Assembly (NCBI GenBank): GCA_965230225.1
Contig: CBDDKM010000005.1
Span: 372,001 to 436,000 of the forward strand
DNA from: CALSMU01 sp965230225
Lineage (GTDB): Bacteria; Bacteroidota; Bacteroidia; Flavobacteriales_D; Parvicellaceae
Direction: 5' to 3'
DNA length: 64,000 bases
Each line of letters starts with the position of its first letter. Positions within the stretch are counted from its first letter, which is position 1. This document shows, piece by piece, positions 14,919 through 23,670 of the stretch. The notes beneath the pieces were generated by a model. That model was not told the origin of the DNA. It did no database searches and saw only the letters and a program-made list of their open reading frames with translations. Made by a program: the position numbers and the translations under genes.

Positions 14919-17900
14919 ATGAAAACAGCTAACTTTGAAATTAAAAGAAACTTACTTCCCCTAAGAAATGTGATTGTAAGTTTAGTACTATTCCTCTTTC
15001 TAAAGCAAAATACTATTGCACAATCTTGTGTTATTGCAGATCAATCCGTAAGTGCAACTAACACTACAATTTGCTCTGGAAATTCAACCACTATTACAAC
15101 CGCTTCATCAGAATTAGGAGTTGATTACTACCTAAGAGATGATGCTACTAATAACATTATTGTTGGCCCTGTTGCCGGAACAGGAGGTCCGCTTTCCTTC
15201 AATACAGGTACACTAACATCAACCACCACCTATAACGTTTATGCTGAAACAGGTTTGTTGGGTGATGGTGGTTTGGATTTTGACGGTGTTAATGACTATG
15301 CTTATGCCGGTCATGTGCCATTTCAAATAGACAACTTTACCATTGAAGCTAGAATCCAGTTTAAAACTCCCGGTGATCAGATTCAATCCATCGTGGAGTT
15401 CTCCAATATGGTTGGGGTCCGCGTCGAAAACAATTCGTTAGTGTACGGGAGGAATAATGGAACCTCATCTGCAATTATGCCTTTAGTAGATGGACAATGG
15501 TATCATTTAGCTCTGGTGCTGAGATCAGGTGTTTGGGAAATGTATGTTGATGGTGTACTACAACCAACACCTCAATATGGAGCATTATGGCCATCTTATA
15601 ATATTGAGTTGGTTGTTGGAGGTAGAGGACCAGGAGAGTCTTTTAAAGGTGTAGTTGATGAAGTAAGGGTTTGGACCGTGCCACGTTTGTCTTCAGAAAT
15701 TGATTTAATGAAAGACAGTTGTTTAAGTGGTAATGAAACAGGTTTGTTGGTGTATTATAACATGGAAGAAGGAACTGGTAATACATTAACAGATTTATCA
15801 GGTAATGGATATAATTCTACCATTTATGGGGCAACATGGACTTCCGGTACAGGTATTGTATGTACTGGTTGTACTGCCGAAATGAGCACACTAGCAACTG
15901 TTAACGTAGGTTCGCCTAATTCAAGTTCGGAAACCGTTACAGCTTGCGGAAGTTATACATGGTCAGCCAATAGTACCACATACAACACATCTGGAACTTA
16001 TACTGAAACTTTAACCAATGTAGCTGGTTGCGATTCTATTGTTACGCTTAACCTTACCGTTAATCCAATTTCAATGACTTCCTTGCCACAGGAGTTGGTT
16101 TGTGTTGGAGATAGTGCATTAATTTTTGGGCAATATGAATCGGTAGATGGTATTTATTACGATACCCTTCAAACAACTTTGGGTTGTGATTCTATATTAT
16201 CCATTGAATTGGTTCTCCTTCCTGGTTACTCAATTTCGCAAACGGTCGTTGCTTCAAGTGGAGATACGGTGACTTTTCCAGACGGAAGTTGGCAGGTTAT
16301 TTTAACGGACTCTATAACTTATAATAGTTCCTTTACCACTGTAAATGGTTGTGATAGCACTATTCAGACTCTGGTTCTAATAAGGGCGGATTCGCCACCA
16401 AACGGGATATGTGGTGGAGCATTGAACTTTGATGGAATAAACGACAAAGTAGATGCAGGAATGCTTTCTCATCCAAACAATCAATTTACTGTTGAGTTTT
16501 GGGCAAACATTCCTGTTACAACTCCCTGGGATCATATCATTGAGAATGGAGGGGTTCAAAATGGTTTTAGTGCAGCCTATAGAATCGAAGTAGGAAATGA
16601 AGGAGAAATGTACTGTGCAATTGGAAATGGAAGCAATTATAATGATGGAGGGAATACTTTTGGATTCAATGCGGGATGGCAATTTGGAGAATGGAATCAC
16701 TATGCATTAACTTATGATGGTGACACGGCTAAATTTTACTTGAACAGTGTCGAAAAGTTGGTTTTCACTACAGGAGGTATTGATATTACCCAGGGTGATG
16801 GAACATTACTTTTCTCTTCTTATCAGGGGACAAGCAGATTTTATAATGGAATGTTAGACGAAGTGCAAATTTGGGATTCGGAAAGAACCAATGAAGAAAT
16901 TGTTACAGACATGTCTGGCCAGCTTACCGGAGCTGAACCTGATTTATTGGGGTATTGGAGTTTTGATGATAGAATTGGATCAGTTGTTGAAGATTTATCT
17001 CCACAAGGGCAAAATGGAACTTTAATTAATATGGATACCTTAATGGATTGGGTAACAGTAAGTGGAGCCTCTCTTCATACTGCACAGGTACTGACCATTT
17101 GTAGTAATGATTCTGTTGTAGTGGGATCTACTGTTCATAATACAGCTGGCCTTTACACAGATACAGTACTTACCTCTGCCGGTTGCGATTCGGTAGTGAT
17201 AACCGATTTATCCGTTTTACCGGCATATAATAGTAATTTCCCAAGTGTTACCATTTGTCCCGGTGATAGTGCATTGATCTTTGGAAATTATGAAACAGTA
17301 GCTGGGATGTATGTTAATAACATGACAGCCTTAAATGGTTGTGATTCTGTAGAAACGATTAACCTAATAATAGCACCAATATATAACAATAACCTACCAG
17401 GTATTAGTATTTGTGAGGGAGATAGTGCTCTTATTTTTGGTAACTATGAAACGGTTGCCGGAACTTACGTTAATAGCCTGACAACAGTTAATGGATGTGA
17501 TTCTACCGAGACGGTAGAGCTAACAGTTATTGCCATAGATACGTCGGTTACTAACTCGTCACCAATCTTAACGGCCAATCAGAATGGAGCCACATATCAA
17601 TGGGTAGATTGCAATAATGGTAATTCTTCTATCTCTGGGGAAACCGGACAAAGTTTTACAGCAACATCTAATGGTTCTTATGCGGTACAGATTACATTAA
17701 ATGGTTGTACGGAAACATCTTCTTGCCATGATGTAAATGGAATTGGGATCGAAGAGCAATTAGAGGATTTTGAGGTAAACATCTTCCCTAACCCAAATAA
17801 TGGACAATTTACATTGGAGATTAACAGTGCTGCCTCACAGGAGGTTATAGTTGAAATAAGAACCATTTTAGGGCAGGTGGTGCAAACAACATCACTAATA

Positions 17901-18008
17901 ACTAACAACAAACACACTATTGATGTTGGCAATGTGGAAAGTGGTATTTACCTGGTTATTATTACTGCTTCGAATCAATTAACGTACAGGAAGTTTACTG
18001 TAAGGTAG
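14919..18008 (+). CDS. Secreted LamG-domain surface protein with T9SS sorting domain
   Basis: 1029 aa. A signal peptide (about 1-35, ending TIAQ) starts the protein. Two LamG/concanavalin-like domains follow: about residues 108-290 (from GLDFDGVNDYAYAG) and about 500-690 (from ALNFDGINDKVDAG). Modules of about 45-52 aa with C-x-GDSALIFG ... GCDS lie between and after them. The last about 75 residues form a T9SS type A C-terminal domain (VNIFPNPNNGQFTLEI ... GIYLVIITA ... KFTVR). LamG domains usually bind glycans or proteins, so an adhesin is likely. The last two GCDS modules are nearly identical. A strong terminator follows at 18035. Confidence 0.88.
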   Translation: MKTANFEIKRNLLPLRNVIVSLVLFLFLKQNTIAQSCVIADQSVSATNTTICSGNSTTITTASSELGVDYYLRDDATNNIIVGPVAGTGGPLSFNTGTLTSTTTYNVYAETGLLGDGGLDFDGVNDYAYAGHVPFQIDNFTIEARIQFKTPGDQIQSIVEFSNMVGVRVENNSLVYGRNNGTSSAIMPLVDGQWYHLALVLRSGVWEMYVDGVLQPTPQYGALWPSYNIELVVGGRGPGESFKGVVDEVRVWTVPRLSSEIDLMKDSCLSGNETGLLVYYNMEEGTGNTLTDLSGNGYNSTIYGATWTSGTGIVCTGCTAEMSTLATVNVGSPNSSSETVTACGSYTWSANSTTYNTSGTYTETLTNVAGCDSIVTLNLTVNPISMTSLPQELVCVGDSALIFGQYESVDGIYYDTLQTTLGCDSILSIELVLLPGYSISQTVVASSGDTVTFPDGSWQVILTDSITYNSSFTTVNGCDSTIQTLVLIRADSPPNGICGGALNFDGINDKVDAGMLSHPNNQFTVEFWANIPVTTPWDHIIENGGVQNGFSAAYRIEVGNEGEMYCAIGNGSNYNDGGNTFGFNAGWQFGEWNHYALTYDGDTAKFYLNSVEKLVFTTGGIDITQGDGTLLFSSYQGTSRFYNGMLDEVQIWDSERTNEEIVTDMSGQLTGAEPDLLGYWSFDDRIGSVVEDLSPQGQNGTLINMDTLMDWVTVSGASLHTAQVLTICSNDSVVVGSTVHNTAGLYTDTVLTSAGCDSVVITDLSVLPAYNSNFPSVTICPGDSALIFGNYETVAGMYVNNMTALNGCDSVETINLIIAPIYNNNLPGISICEGDSALIFGNYETVAGTYVNSLTTVNGCDSTETVELTVIAIDTSVTNSSPILTANQNGATYQWVDCNNGNSSISGETGQSFTATSNGSYAVQITLNGCTETSSCHDVNGIGIEEQLEDFEVNIFPNPNNGQFTLEINSAASQEVIVEIRTILGQVVQTTSLITNNKHTIDVGNVESGIYLVIITASNQLTYRKFTVR
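17226..17537 (+). repeat. Tandem 156-bp (52-aa) GCDS modules inside the LamG surface protein
   Basis: Two adjacent units (17226-17381 and 17382-17537) encode very similar 52-aa segments, each with GDSALIFGNYETVAG and NGCDS. They are closer to each other than to the earlier modules of the same protein, which suggests recent duplication. Confidence 0.7.
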
Positions 18009-18034
18009 AGAGATACTAAATTTTAAGATGGACT

Positions 18035-18063
18035 AGACCCGAATTTCTTCGGGTCTTTTTTTT
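18035..18063 (+). terminator. Rho-independent terminator
   Basis: A perfect 9-bp stem AGACCCGAA/TTCGGGTCT with loop TTTC, followed by a run of T. It ends the LamG surface-protein transcript. Confidence 0.9.
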
Positions 18064-18065
18064 GA

Positions 18066-18116
18066 ACTTCCCAACAAATACTTAATTCATCCCTACATAG
18101 GTTCAGTACTTCCCAA
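18066..18116 (+). promoter_or_regulatory. Three direct repeats phased at 21 bp, copy B
   Basis: TCCCAA at 18069, TCCCTA at 18090 and TCCCAA at 18111 keep the 21-bp spacing of copy A. The similarity to copy A extends about 100 bp, through a GGCCAA motif and up to an ATG at 18187, so the whole 5' region is duplicated. Confidence 0.5.
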
Positions 18117-18226
18117 AAATTATAAATAAAGCTTGGCCAATAATAATATTGGCGTTGCAAAATGCGACTAATCAACCACTTCAATTATGAACGCCACCAA
18201 CAGGAATTAACTAAAATTCTTTGAAC

Positions 18227-18466
18227 ATGTCTTTAATCATTTATCCCAACCCAAATGCTGGCCGATTTTATGTTGAGCTAAATGGAATAGGCAGAGACCT
18301 ATTTACCTTAGAGGTATTCAACTCTATTGGGCAAATGGTTTATGCCAGCCAAATGAACATAAGTCAGTCGAAATTGGTGGATTTAGAAAACAAAGTTCCT
18401 GGAATTTATATTATCCGGGTTAGTAGTAAGATGAAAGAAATACGGCAAAAAATAATTATTCAATAG
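18227..18466 (+). CDS. Orphan T9SS C-terminal sorting domain (gene remnant)
   Basis: 79 aa from the ATG at 18227. The whole product is a T9SS type A sorting domain: IIYPNPNAGRF near the start, then FNSIGQMVY and GIYIIRVSSK near the end. It lacks a signal peptide and any cargo. Just upstream, an ATG at 18187 begins a 7-codon frame (MNATNRN, stop) that resembles the start of the LamG gene, and the region before it duplicates that gene's 5' region. The best reading is a deletion remnant of a paralogous T9SS cargo gene, now frameshifted and without export signal. Translation is doubtful. Confidence 0.6.
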   Translation: MSLIIYPNPNAGRFYVELNGIGRDLFTLEVFNSIGQMVYASQMNISQSKLVDLENKVPGIYIIRVSSKMKEIRQKIIIQ

Positions 18467-18558
18467 TTGAGTAAGTAAGATTGATATGCACGAAGAGTTG
18501 AAAGTGAAATACAGGTTGTTCAAGTATAGCGGAATCAAACAATTTGCCGTACTTTGGT

Positions 18559-20604
18559 ATGAGTTTCTATGAAATGGTGCACTACGTAACCCATATCACC
18601 ACAATTGCCCTTGTACTTTCTTCCGCGATTTTTGCACAGAGTCACGCTCAAACAGCAACAGAGGTTTCGGAAGAAGCTATTGCATCATTTGAAGTTACTT
18701 CCGGACAAAATAGGATTGAATTAATTGCAGATTTTATCCGTAACGCGGATCTTAATAATGTGGACCACAAACCACTTGTTCCCTATTTGGAAGAGGCTTA
18801 TAGATGGGAGAAAGATCACCCTGATCCAGGTTTGTTAAATACCCTTCATTTGGGTAAGGTGAACGTTCTTATTGCAGATCATAAAAGTCCTCCTGAGGTT
18901 ATTTACTACTTATTGGAGATTTTGCATTCTGGCGAACCATTAACAAGTAAGGATAGTATTTCTACCTACAATTTTCTTTACGGAATTTACCAGGCTAGCA
19001 ATGCTTATCCTGAAGCTTGGGAAGCATTAAGGATGAGGGATCAGGTGATGGCAAATATTTCTAAAGATCACCCAAATTATTCCGATTATCAGAAAGCATT
19101 GTTTGGAGGGAAATCGCTGATGTATTATCAAACTAAACAATACGAAAAAGCAGCGGTAGAATTTTTAAAAAACATTCAGGATGCACACTCTGATAATGAT
19201 TACCATTCGCTTGCCGGACAGTATAATAATCTTGGGTTGTGTTACATTAAAATGAGCAAACCAGATAGTGCCATTTTCAGCCTCAATGTAGCAGCTAAGT
19301 ATTGGGATGATTATTTGTCAGAGAGACATACCATAACTCCTGGAGATAGTGCATTTATAGATGTGATTAGAGGTAATATTGCAAGTGCACTCAACCAAAA
19401 AGGACAATATTTGGAGGCTGTTCCACTACTTCTTAGAGAAATAGAAACTGACAGAAAACAACAGCTTTTTTCGTACGAAGTGAATGCTTTAAATGAATTA
19501 AGTATTTCCTACATTGGATTAAAACAATACGAAGATGCCAGTAAAACATTGGATCTTGCAAAAGCGGTTTTGGATGATCATCCTTTTCCTAGTGGGATTC
19601 GAGGGTATCACGATCAAAGAATAAAACTTTACGAAGCTACTGGTAAATCGAATGAAGCGCTTCTGTTATATAAACAACTTACAGCATTTAACGACTCCAT
19701 GCAGTCTGTCGAAAATAATGCACAGGCAGCCGTAATGCAAGTAGTGTATAGTGTTGATGAAAAGAATCGTGAGCTTGGAAAAGAAAAGATTCGTACAGCA
19801 GAAGCTGAGGCAGAAGCCGCTCGCCAGAAAGGACAAAAACAAATCCTTTATTTTGGTGTGGCAACGCTTGTTGTTATACTTATCATATTTATTCTTGCTT
19901 TTGTTCAGAGGAGGAAAAGAGCGAAAAAGCTTGTGGAACAAAATCAACAGATCGAGCATCAAAAAGAAATTATAGAGCAGTCGTTGATCGAAAAGGAAAC
20001 ACTTTTAAAAGAAGTGCATCACCGAGTGAAAAATAATTTGCAATTGGTTTCCGGGATTCTGGAACTGCAAGCAGTGAAATTCGATGACAAGAATGTGCGA
20101 GAAATGATGGAGGAAGGCCAAAGCAGGGTCCGGTCAATGGCGTTAATACATCAGCAGTTGTACCAAAATGAAGATATAGGGAACATTGATTTCAAGCAGT
20201 ATCTGGCTAAGTTGGTTAACGATATTGCCATCACATTTAACGACAAAAGTAAACGAATCGAAATTCACATCAATGTGAATCAATCTAAATTAGACATTAA
20301 TACTGCAGTTCCATTGGGGTTAATTGTAAATGAACTCATTACAAATTCATTCAAGCATGCATTCCACAATCGAGAAAATGGCAATATCTATATTGATCTC
20401 GAAGAGGTTGAGAGTGAATGGTTCAAATTAGTAGTACGCGATGATGGAAATGGATTGGCAGAAAACTTTGATCCTATTAAATCTAACTCTTTGGGGCTTC
20501 GGTTGGTGAAAGGACTTACTCGTCAGTTGGGCGGAGAGTTTTCTCATAGTAATGGAACCGGAGCTCAGTTTATTATCCAGTTCAAAAACGGTACCTTTAA
20601 TTGA
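18559..20604 (+). CDS. TPR-containing sensor histidine kinase (HisKA_2 type)
   Basis: 681 aa from the ATG at 18559. A signal-like N-terminal helix (to about residue 35) is followed by a long TPR-type helical sensor region (about 60-380) and a coiled coil. One membrane helix (about 430-450) then leads to a second coiled coil and the kinase core. The HisKA_2 motif EVHHRVKNNLQL puts the phospho-acceptor at His488. The ATPase has N-box VNELITNSFKHA and a GNGL-containing G box. The response regulator gene begins 8 nt after its stop, so the two form a two-component operon. The stimulus is unknown. Confidence 0.87.
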   Translation: MSFYEMVHYVTHITTIALVLSSAIFAQSHAQTATEVSEEAIASFEVTSGQNRIELIADFIRNADLNNVDHKPLVPYLEEAYRWEKDHPDPGLLNTLHLGKVNVLIADHKSPPEVIYYLLEILHSGEPLTSKDSISTYNFLYGIYQASNAYPEAWEALRMRDQVMANISKDHPNYSDYQKALFGGKSLMYYQTKQYEKAAVEFLKNIQDAHSDNDYHSLAGQYNNLGLCYIKMSKPDSAIFSLNVAAKYWDDYLSERHTITPGDSAFIDVIRGNIASALNQKGQYLEAVPLLLREIETDRKQQLFSYEVNALNELSISYIGLKQYEDASKTLDLAKAVLDDHPFPSGIRGYHDQRIKLYEATGKSNEALLLYKQLTAFNDSMQSVENNAQAAVMQVVYSVDEKNRELGKEKIRTAEAEAEAARQKGQKQILYFGVATLVVILIIFILAFVQRRKRAKKLVEQNQQIEHQKEIIEQSLIEKETLLKEVHHRVKNNLQLVSGILELQAVKFDDKNVREMMEEGQSRVRSMALIHQQLYQNEDIGNIDFKQYLAKLVNDIAITFNDKSKRIEIHINVNQSKLDINTAVPLGLIVNELITNSFKHAFHNRENGNIYIDLEEVESEWFKLVVRDDGNGLAENFDPIKSNSLGLRLVKGLTRQLGGEFSHSNGTGAQFIIQFKNGTFN

Positions 20605-20612
20605 TTTCAAGT

Positions 20613-21377
20613 ATGAAAGATAACGGCATAAGAATTTTATTGGTAGAAGATGAATACATCACTCTGGAAACACTTACAGCGGTTTTAACTGAAATGAATT
20701 ATACCATTTCCGGCGATGCCATGAATGCGGAAGAAGCAATTGCAATTTTGGATAAAAAGGAGACCGATCTGGCTATTCTGGATATTAACATTAAAGGAGA
20801 TAAAGATGGTGTTTGGCTGGCTCAACAAATTCAGGATAAATACCATATACCGTTTATTTTTCTTACAGCATTTGGCGATGAATCTACTGTTCAACGAGCC
20901 ATAAAGACGGAGCCTTATGGGTACTTGGTTAAGCCGTTCAATAAAGTAGATATTTTCACAGCTGTAGAAGTGGCGCTTAAAAACTTTACCAAGCAACAAA
21001 CAATCGGTCAACTGGAAAAGCAAACACCAGTAAAAGAGGAAAGTGAGAGTGCTCCACTCATTACAAAAGACACCATTTTTATTCGAGATGATTACATGTT
21101 TGTGAAACTGAAAGTAAGTGAAATCCTATTCCTAAAATCAGATAAGAATTACCTGGAAATTCACCTTCCTGAAAAACGACATTTAGTAAGAGGTAAATTG
21201 AAAGATTTTTCGGAAAATCTTCCTGCAGAAAAATTCCTTCAAGTGCATCGTTCTTACGTTATAAATATTGATGCCATTGATAGTTTTGGAGCCGGATTCT
21301 TAAATATCAATAACGTTGAAATCCCGCTTGCTCAAGCTTACAAAGAAGAACTTAGAAAACGAATTACACTGTTTTAA
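20613..21377 (+). CDS. LytTR-family response regulator (partner of upstream TPR kinase)
   Basis: 254 aa from the ATG at 20613. The N-terminal receiver domain has the acidic pair in VEDEY and phospho-acceptor Asp57 (AILDINIKG). The TAFGDE and YLVKPF motifs follow. The C-terminal LytTR DNA-binding domain (about 155-254) shows EILFLKSDKNYLEIHL and FLQVHRSYVINIDAI. It follows its kinase by 8 nt. LytTR proteins bind direct repeats about 21 bp apart. Such repeats lie at 14806-14856 and 18066-18116, with a weaker set at 21445-21494, making this regulator the obvious candidate to bind them. Confidence 0.88.
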   Translation: MKDNGIRILLVEDEYITLETLTAVLTEMNYTISGDAMNAEEAIAILDKKETDLAILDINIKGDKDGVWLAQQIQDKYHIPFIFLTAFGDESTVQRAIKTEPYGYLVKPFNKVDIFTAVEVALKNFTKQQTIGQLEKQTPVKEESESAPLITKDTIFIRDDYMFVKLKVSEILFLKSDKNYLEIHLPEKRHLVRGKLKDFSENLPAEKFLQVHRSYVINIDAIDSFGAGFLNINNVEIPLAQAYKEELRKRITLF

Positions 21378-21444
21378 AGTTGAGCTTCTTTTTGTTAATC
21401 CTTGTTAATCGAAAAACATGATTAAAATCATATTGCATAGCTAA

Positions 21445-21494
21445 TCCCAACAGTTTCAGTACTTCTTTGCCTCATTTCTTGCTATAACCCAACA
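21445..21494 (+). promoter_or_regulatory. Degenerate phased repeat, copy C
   Basis: CCCAACA occurs at 21446 and 21488, 42 bp apart (twice 21), with a poor middle repeat. TTCAGTACTTC between them is shared with copy B. It lies upstream of the 115-aa membrane protein gene at 21567. Confidence 0.3.
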
Positions 21495-21566
21495 ATCTAC
21501 TTTTGGGATAGTCCTAGAATTCTTATATTTTTGAGAAAATTTGACCAAAATTCAGGATTAACGCTA

Positions 21567-21914
21567 ATGAACAGATTGCTTAAAATAATGCAAATGTTGA
21601 GTTGTGTCGGTAGTATTGCTATTACCGTTACTTTGCTGTTGATTTTGTTGGTTTCTGCCACAGGGTTTGATAAAGAAATATTAGAGAGCCTTGGTGGAGA
21701 TAATATTGAGATGGTTGAAAATTCTGAGAATGATACAGAGGAGGAAGAAAATGAGGAGAGTGAAGATGAGGAAAACAGACCAGACGAGTTGTACTACTAC
21801 TTAAACAATGAAGTTGCCATCCGTAACTCAGAAAAATGCGAATTACTTTCCAATTCAGAAAATTGGAAAATCATAACGTTGGAGATTAATTGTCCTCCCC
21901 CCGAAATGTGTTAA
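21567..21914 (+). CDS. Small single-pass membrane protein with acidic linker
   Basis: 115 aa from the ATG at 21567 (a TTG 36 nt upstream is less likely). One membrane helix spans about residues 13-35. A Glu/Asp-rich linker (about 50-72) follows, then a short C-terminal domain with two Cys (EKCELL and INCPPPEMC). I do not recognise the family. It lies between a LytTR two-component operon and a SulP transporter, with 68 nt to the latter, so it may belong to either unit. Confidence 0.55.
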   Translation: MNRLLKIMQMLSCVGSIAITVTLLLILLVSATGFDKEILESLGGDNIEMVENSENDTEEEENEESEDEENRPDELYYYLNNEVAIRNSEKCELLSNSENWKIITLEINCPPPEMC

Positions 21915-21982
21915 TGTATACCCATCGCCTTACCTAAGTCCTGTCAAAGCAGGCACAATTACATTAACATATATTTTTCAAA

Positions 21983-23596
21983 ATGAATAATCAAAATAAG
22001 GAAGGTTTCTTTAGTAGCCTTCAAAACGATATACCAGCAGCAGTGGTGGTATTTTTGGTGGCATTGCCACTATGTTTAGGGATTGCATTAGCATCCGGAG
22101 CTCCTCTTTTTTCAGGTATTATTGCTGGTATCGTTGGTGGTACAGTAGTAGCACTGTTGAGTGGTTCTCCGTTAGGAGTTAGTGGGCCTGCAGCTGGATT
22201 GGCTGTTCTTGTAGCTACCTCCATTGGAGACATGGGAGGGTTTGAAGCATTTATGGTTGCCGTAATTATTGGAGGTGTTATTCAAATCGGCCTTGGATTT
22301 TTAAAGGCAGGTATTATTGGGTACTATTTTCCTTCTTCGGTAATTAAAGGAATGCTTTCTGGTATTGGTATTATTATCTCCATTAAGCAAATCAAATATG
22401 CATTTGGGTATAACAAAGCTTTTACTGGAGAAAAAACCATGGATAATGCGTTGGAGTTCGTCAATCTTCCTGGAGATTCTATTGGGCAAATGATGGAGTA
22501 CATTACTCCTGGAGCTCTTTTAATCTGTGGAGTGTCTTTAGCCATCTTAATTCTATGGGAGCAAAAGTTCATTAAGAACATTAAAGCCTTAAAATTAGTT
22601 CCTGGGCCACTTATTGCTGTAGGTGCCGGAATTGGTTTAAATATTGCCTTTCAGGGGTCTGATCAGTTTGCATTGATTAGTAAAAACATGGTGAGTATTC
22701 CAGAGTCTGATTCAATTGGAGGTTTCTTTGAGCTGTTTGCATTTCCAGATTTTAGCGCTTTAGCTAATCCTCAGGTATATGTTATTGGATTTACCATTGC
22801 TATTGTAGCAAGTTTAGAAACACTTTTATGTGTGGAGGCTTCTGATAAGTTAGATCCTTTAAAAAGAATCACTCCTACCAACCGTGAACTTTTAGCTCAG
22901 GGAACAGGAAACATTGTTTCCGGGTTTATTGGAGGATTACCAATTACTCAGGTAATTGTTCGTAGTTCTGCAAATGTACAAGCGGGTGGTCGTACTAAAG
23001 CTTCTGCCTTCTTCCACGGGGTGTTATTGTTGATCTGTGTAATGACTATCCCTTTTGTATTGAACATGATTCCATTGGCAAGTTTGGCAGCTATCCTATT
23101 TGTAGTAGGTTACAAATTAGCTAAACCAGCTTTATTTAAAGACATGTACAAACAAGGTTGGGCTCAGTTTATTCCTTTTTTAATTACTGTATTGGGTATT
23201 GCTATTACCGGAGATTTATTGATCGGTATTGGATTGGGTGTTGCTATTGGAATTTTCCAAATCTTAAGAAATAACTACAAGAACCCTTATAATTTTAATG
23301 CTAAAGATCACGTAAGTGGGGAAACCATTACTATTGCTCTTGCTGAAGAAGTTAGTTTCTTGAACAAAGCAGGTATTCAAAAATCTCTTAACGAAATTCC
23401 GGATAATACTAAAGTTATTATCGATGCATCCAGAACAAAAAGTGTTCATGCAGATGTACTTGAAATCATCGATGATTTCACAGAGAATGCCAAGACAAGA
23501 GGCATTGAAGTTAAGCTAGAAGGTTTATCAGATAAAGAAGAAAACTCAGTTAAAGAGTTTCATCATCTGGTGTTAACCAGAAATAAAAACGCTTAA
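21983..23596 (+). CDS. SulP/SLC26-family anion transporter
   Basis: 537 aa. About 10-12 hydrophobic segments run from residue 15 to about 430, including the SulP signature region near the start (AAVVVFLVALPLCLGIALASG) and the GLPITQVIVRSSANVQAGGRTK segment. A cytoplasmic STAS domain follows (about 440-537, VIIDASRTKSVHADVLEIIDDF). SulP proteins of Bacteroidota are mostly annotated as bicarbonate or sulfate transporters. No carbonic anhydrase gene is adjacent to help decide, so the substrate is open. A strong bidirectional terminator follows the stop. Confidence 0.9.
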   Translation: MNNQNKEGFFSSLQNDIPAAVVVFLVALPLCLGIALASGAPLFSGIIAGIVGGTVVALLSGSPLGVSGPAAGLAVLVATSIGDMGGFEAFMVAVIIGGVIQIGLGFLKAGIIGYYFPSSVIKGMLSGIGIIISIKQIKYAFGYNKAFTGEKTMDNALEFVNLPGDSIGQMMEYITPGALLICGVSLAILILWEQKFIKNIKALKLVPGPLIAVGAGIGLNIAFQGSDQFALISKNMVSIPESDSIGGFFELFAFPDFSALANPQVYVIGFTIAIVASLETLLCVEASDKLDPLKRITPTNRELLAQGTGNIVSGFIGGLPITQVIVRSSANVQAGGRTKASAFFHGVLLLICVMTIPFVLNMIPLASLAAILFVVGYKLAKPALFKDMYKQGWAQFIPFLITVLGIAITGDLLIGIGLGVAIGIFQILRNNYKNPYNFNAKDHVSGETITIALAEEVSFLNKAGIQKSLNEIPDNTKVIIDASRTKSVHADVLEIIDDFTENAKTRGIEVKLEGLSDKEENSVKEFHHLVLTRNKNA

Positions 23597-23614
23597 TAAA
23601 GAAAGTTATAAAAG

Positions 23615-23647
23615 AAAAGCCCCGACGATTTCGTCGGGGCTTTTTTT
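23615..23647. terminator. Bidirectional rho-independent terminator
   Basis: A perfect stem GCCCCGACGA/TCGTCGGGGC flanked by A and T runs, between the convergent SulP and SprB-repeat protein genes. Confidence 0.95.
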
Positions 23648-23670
23648 ATGCTTATAAGAAAATAAGTTGA

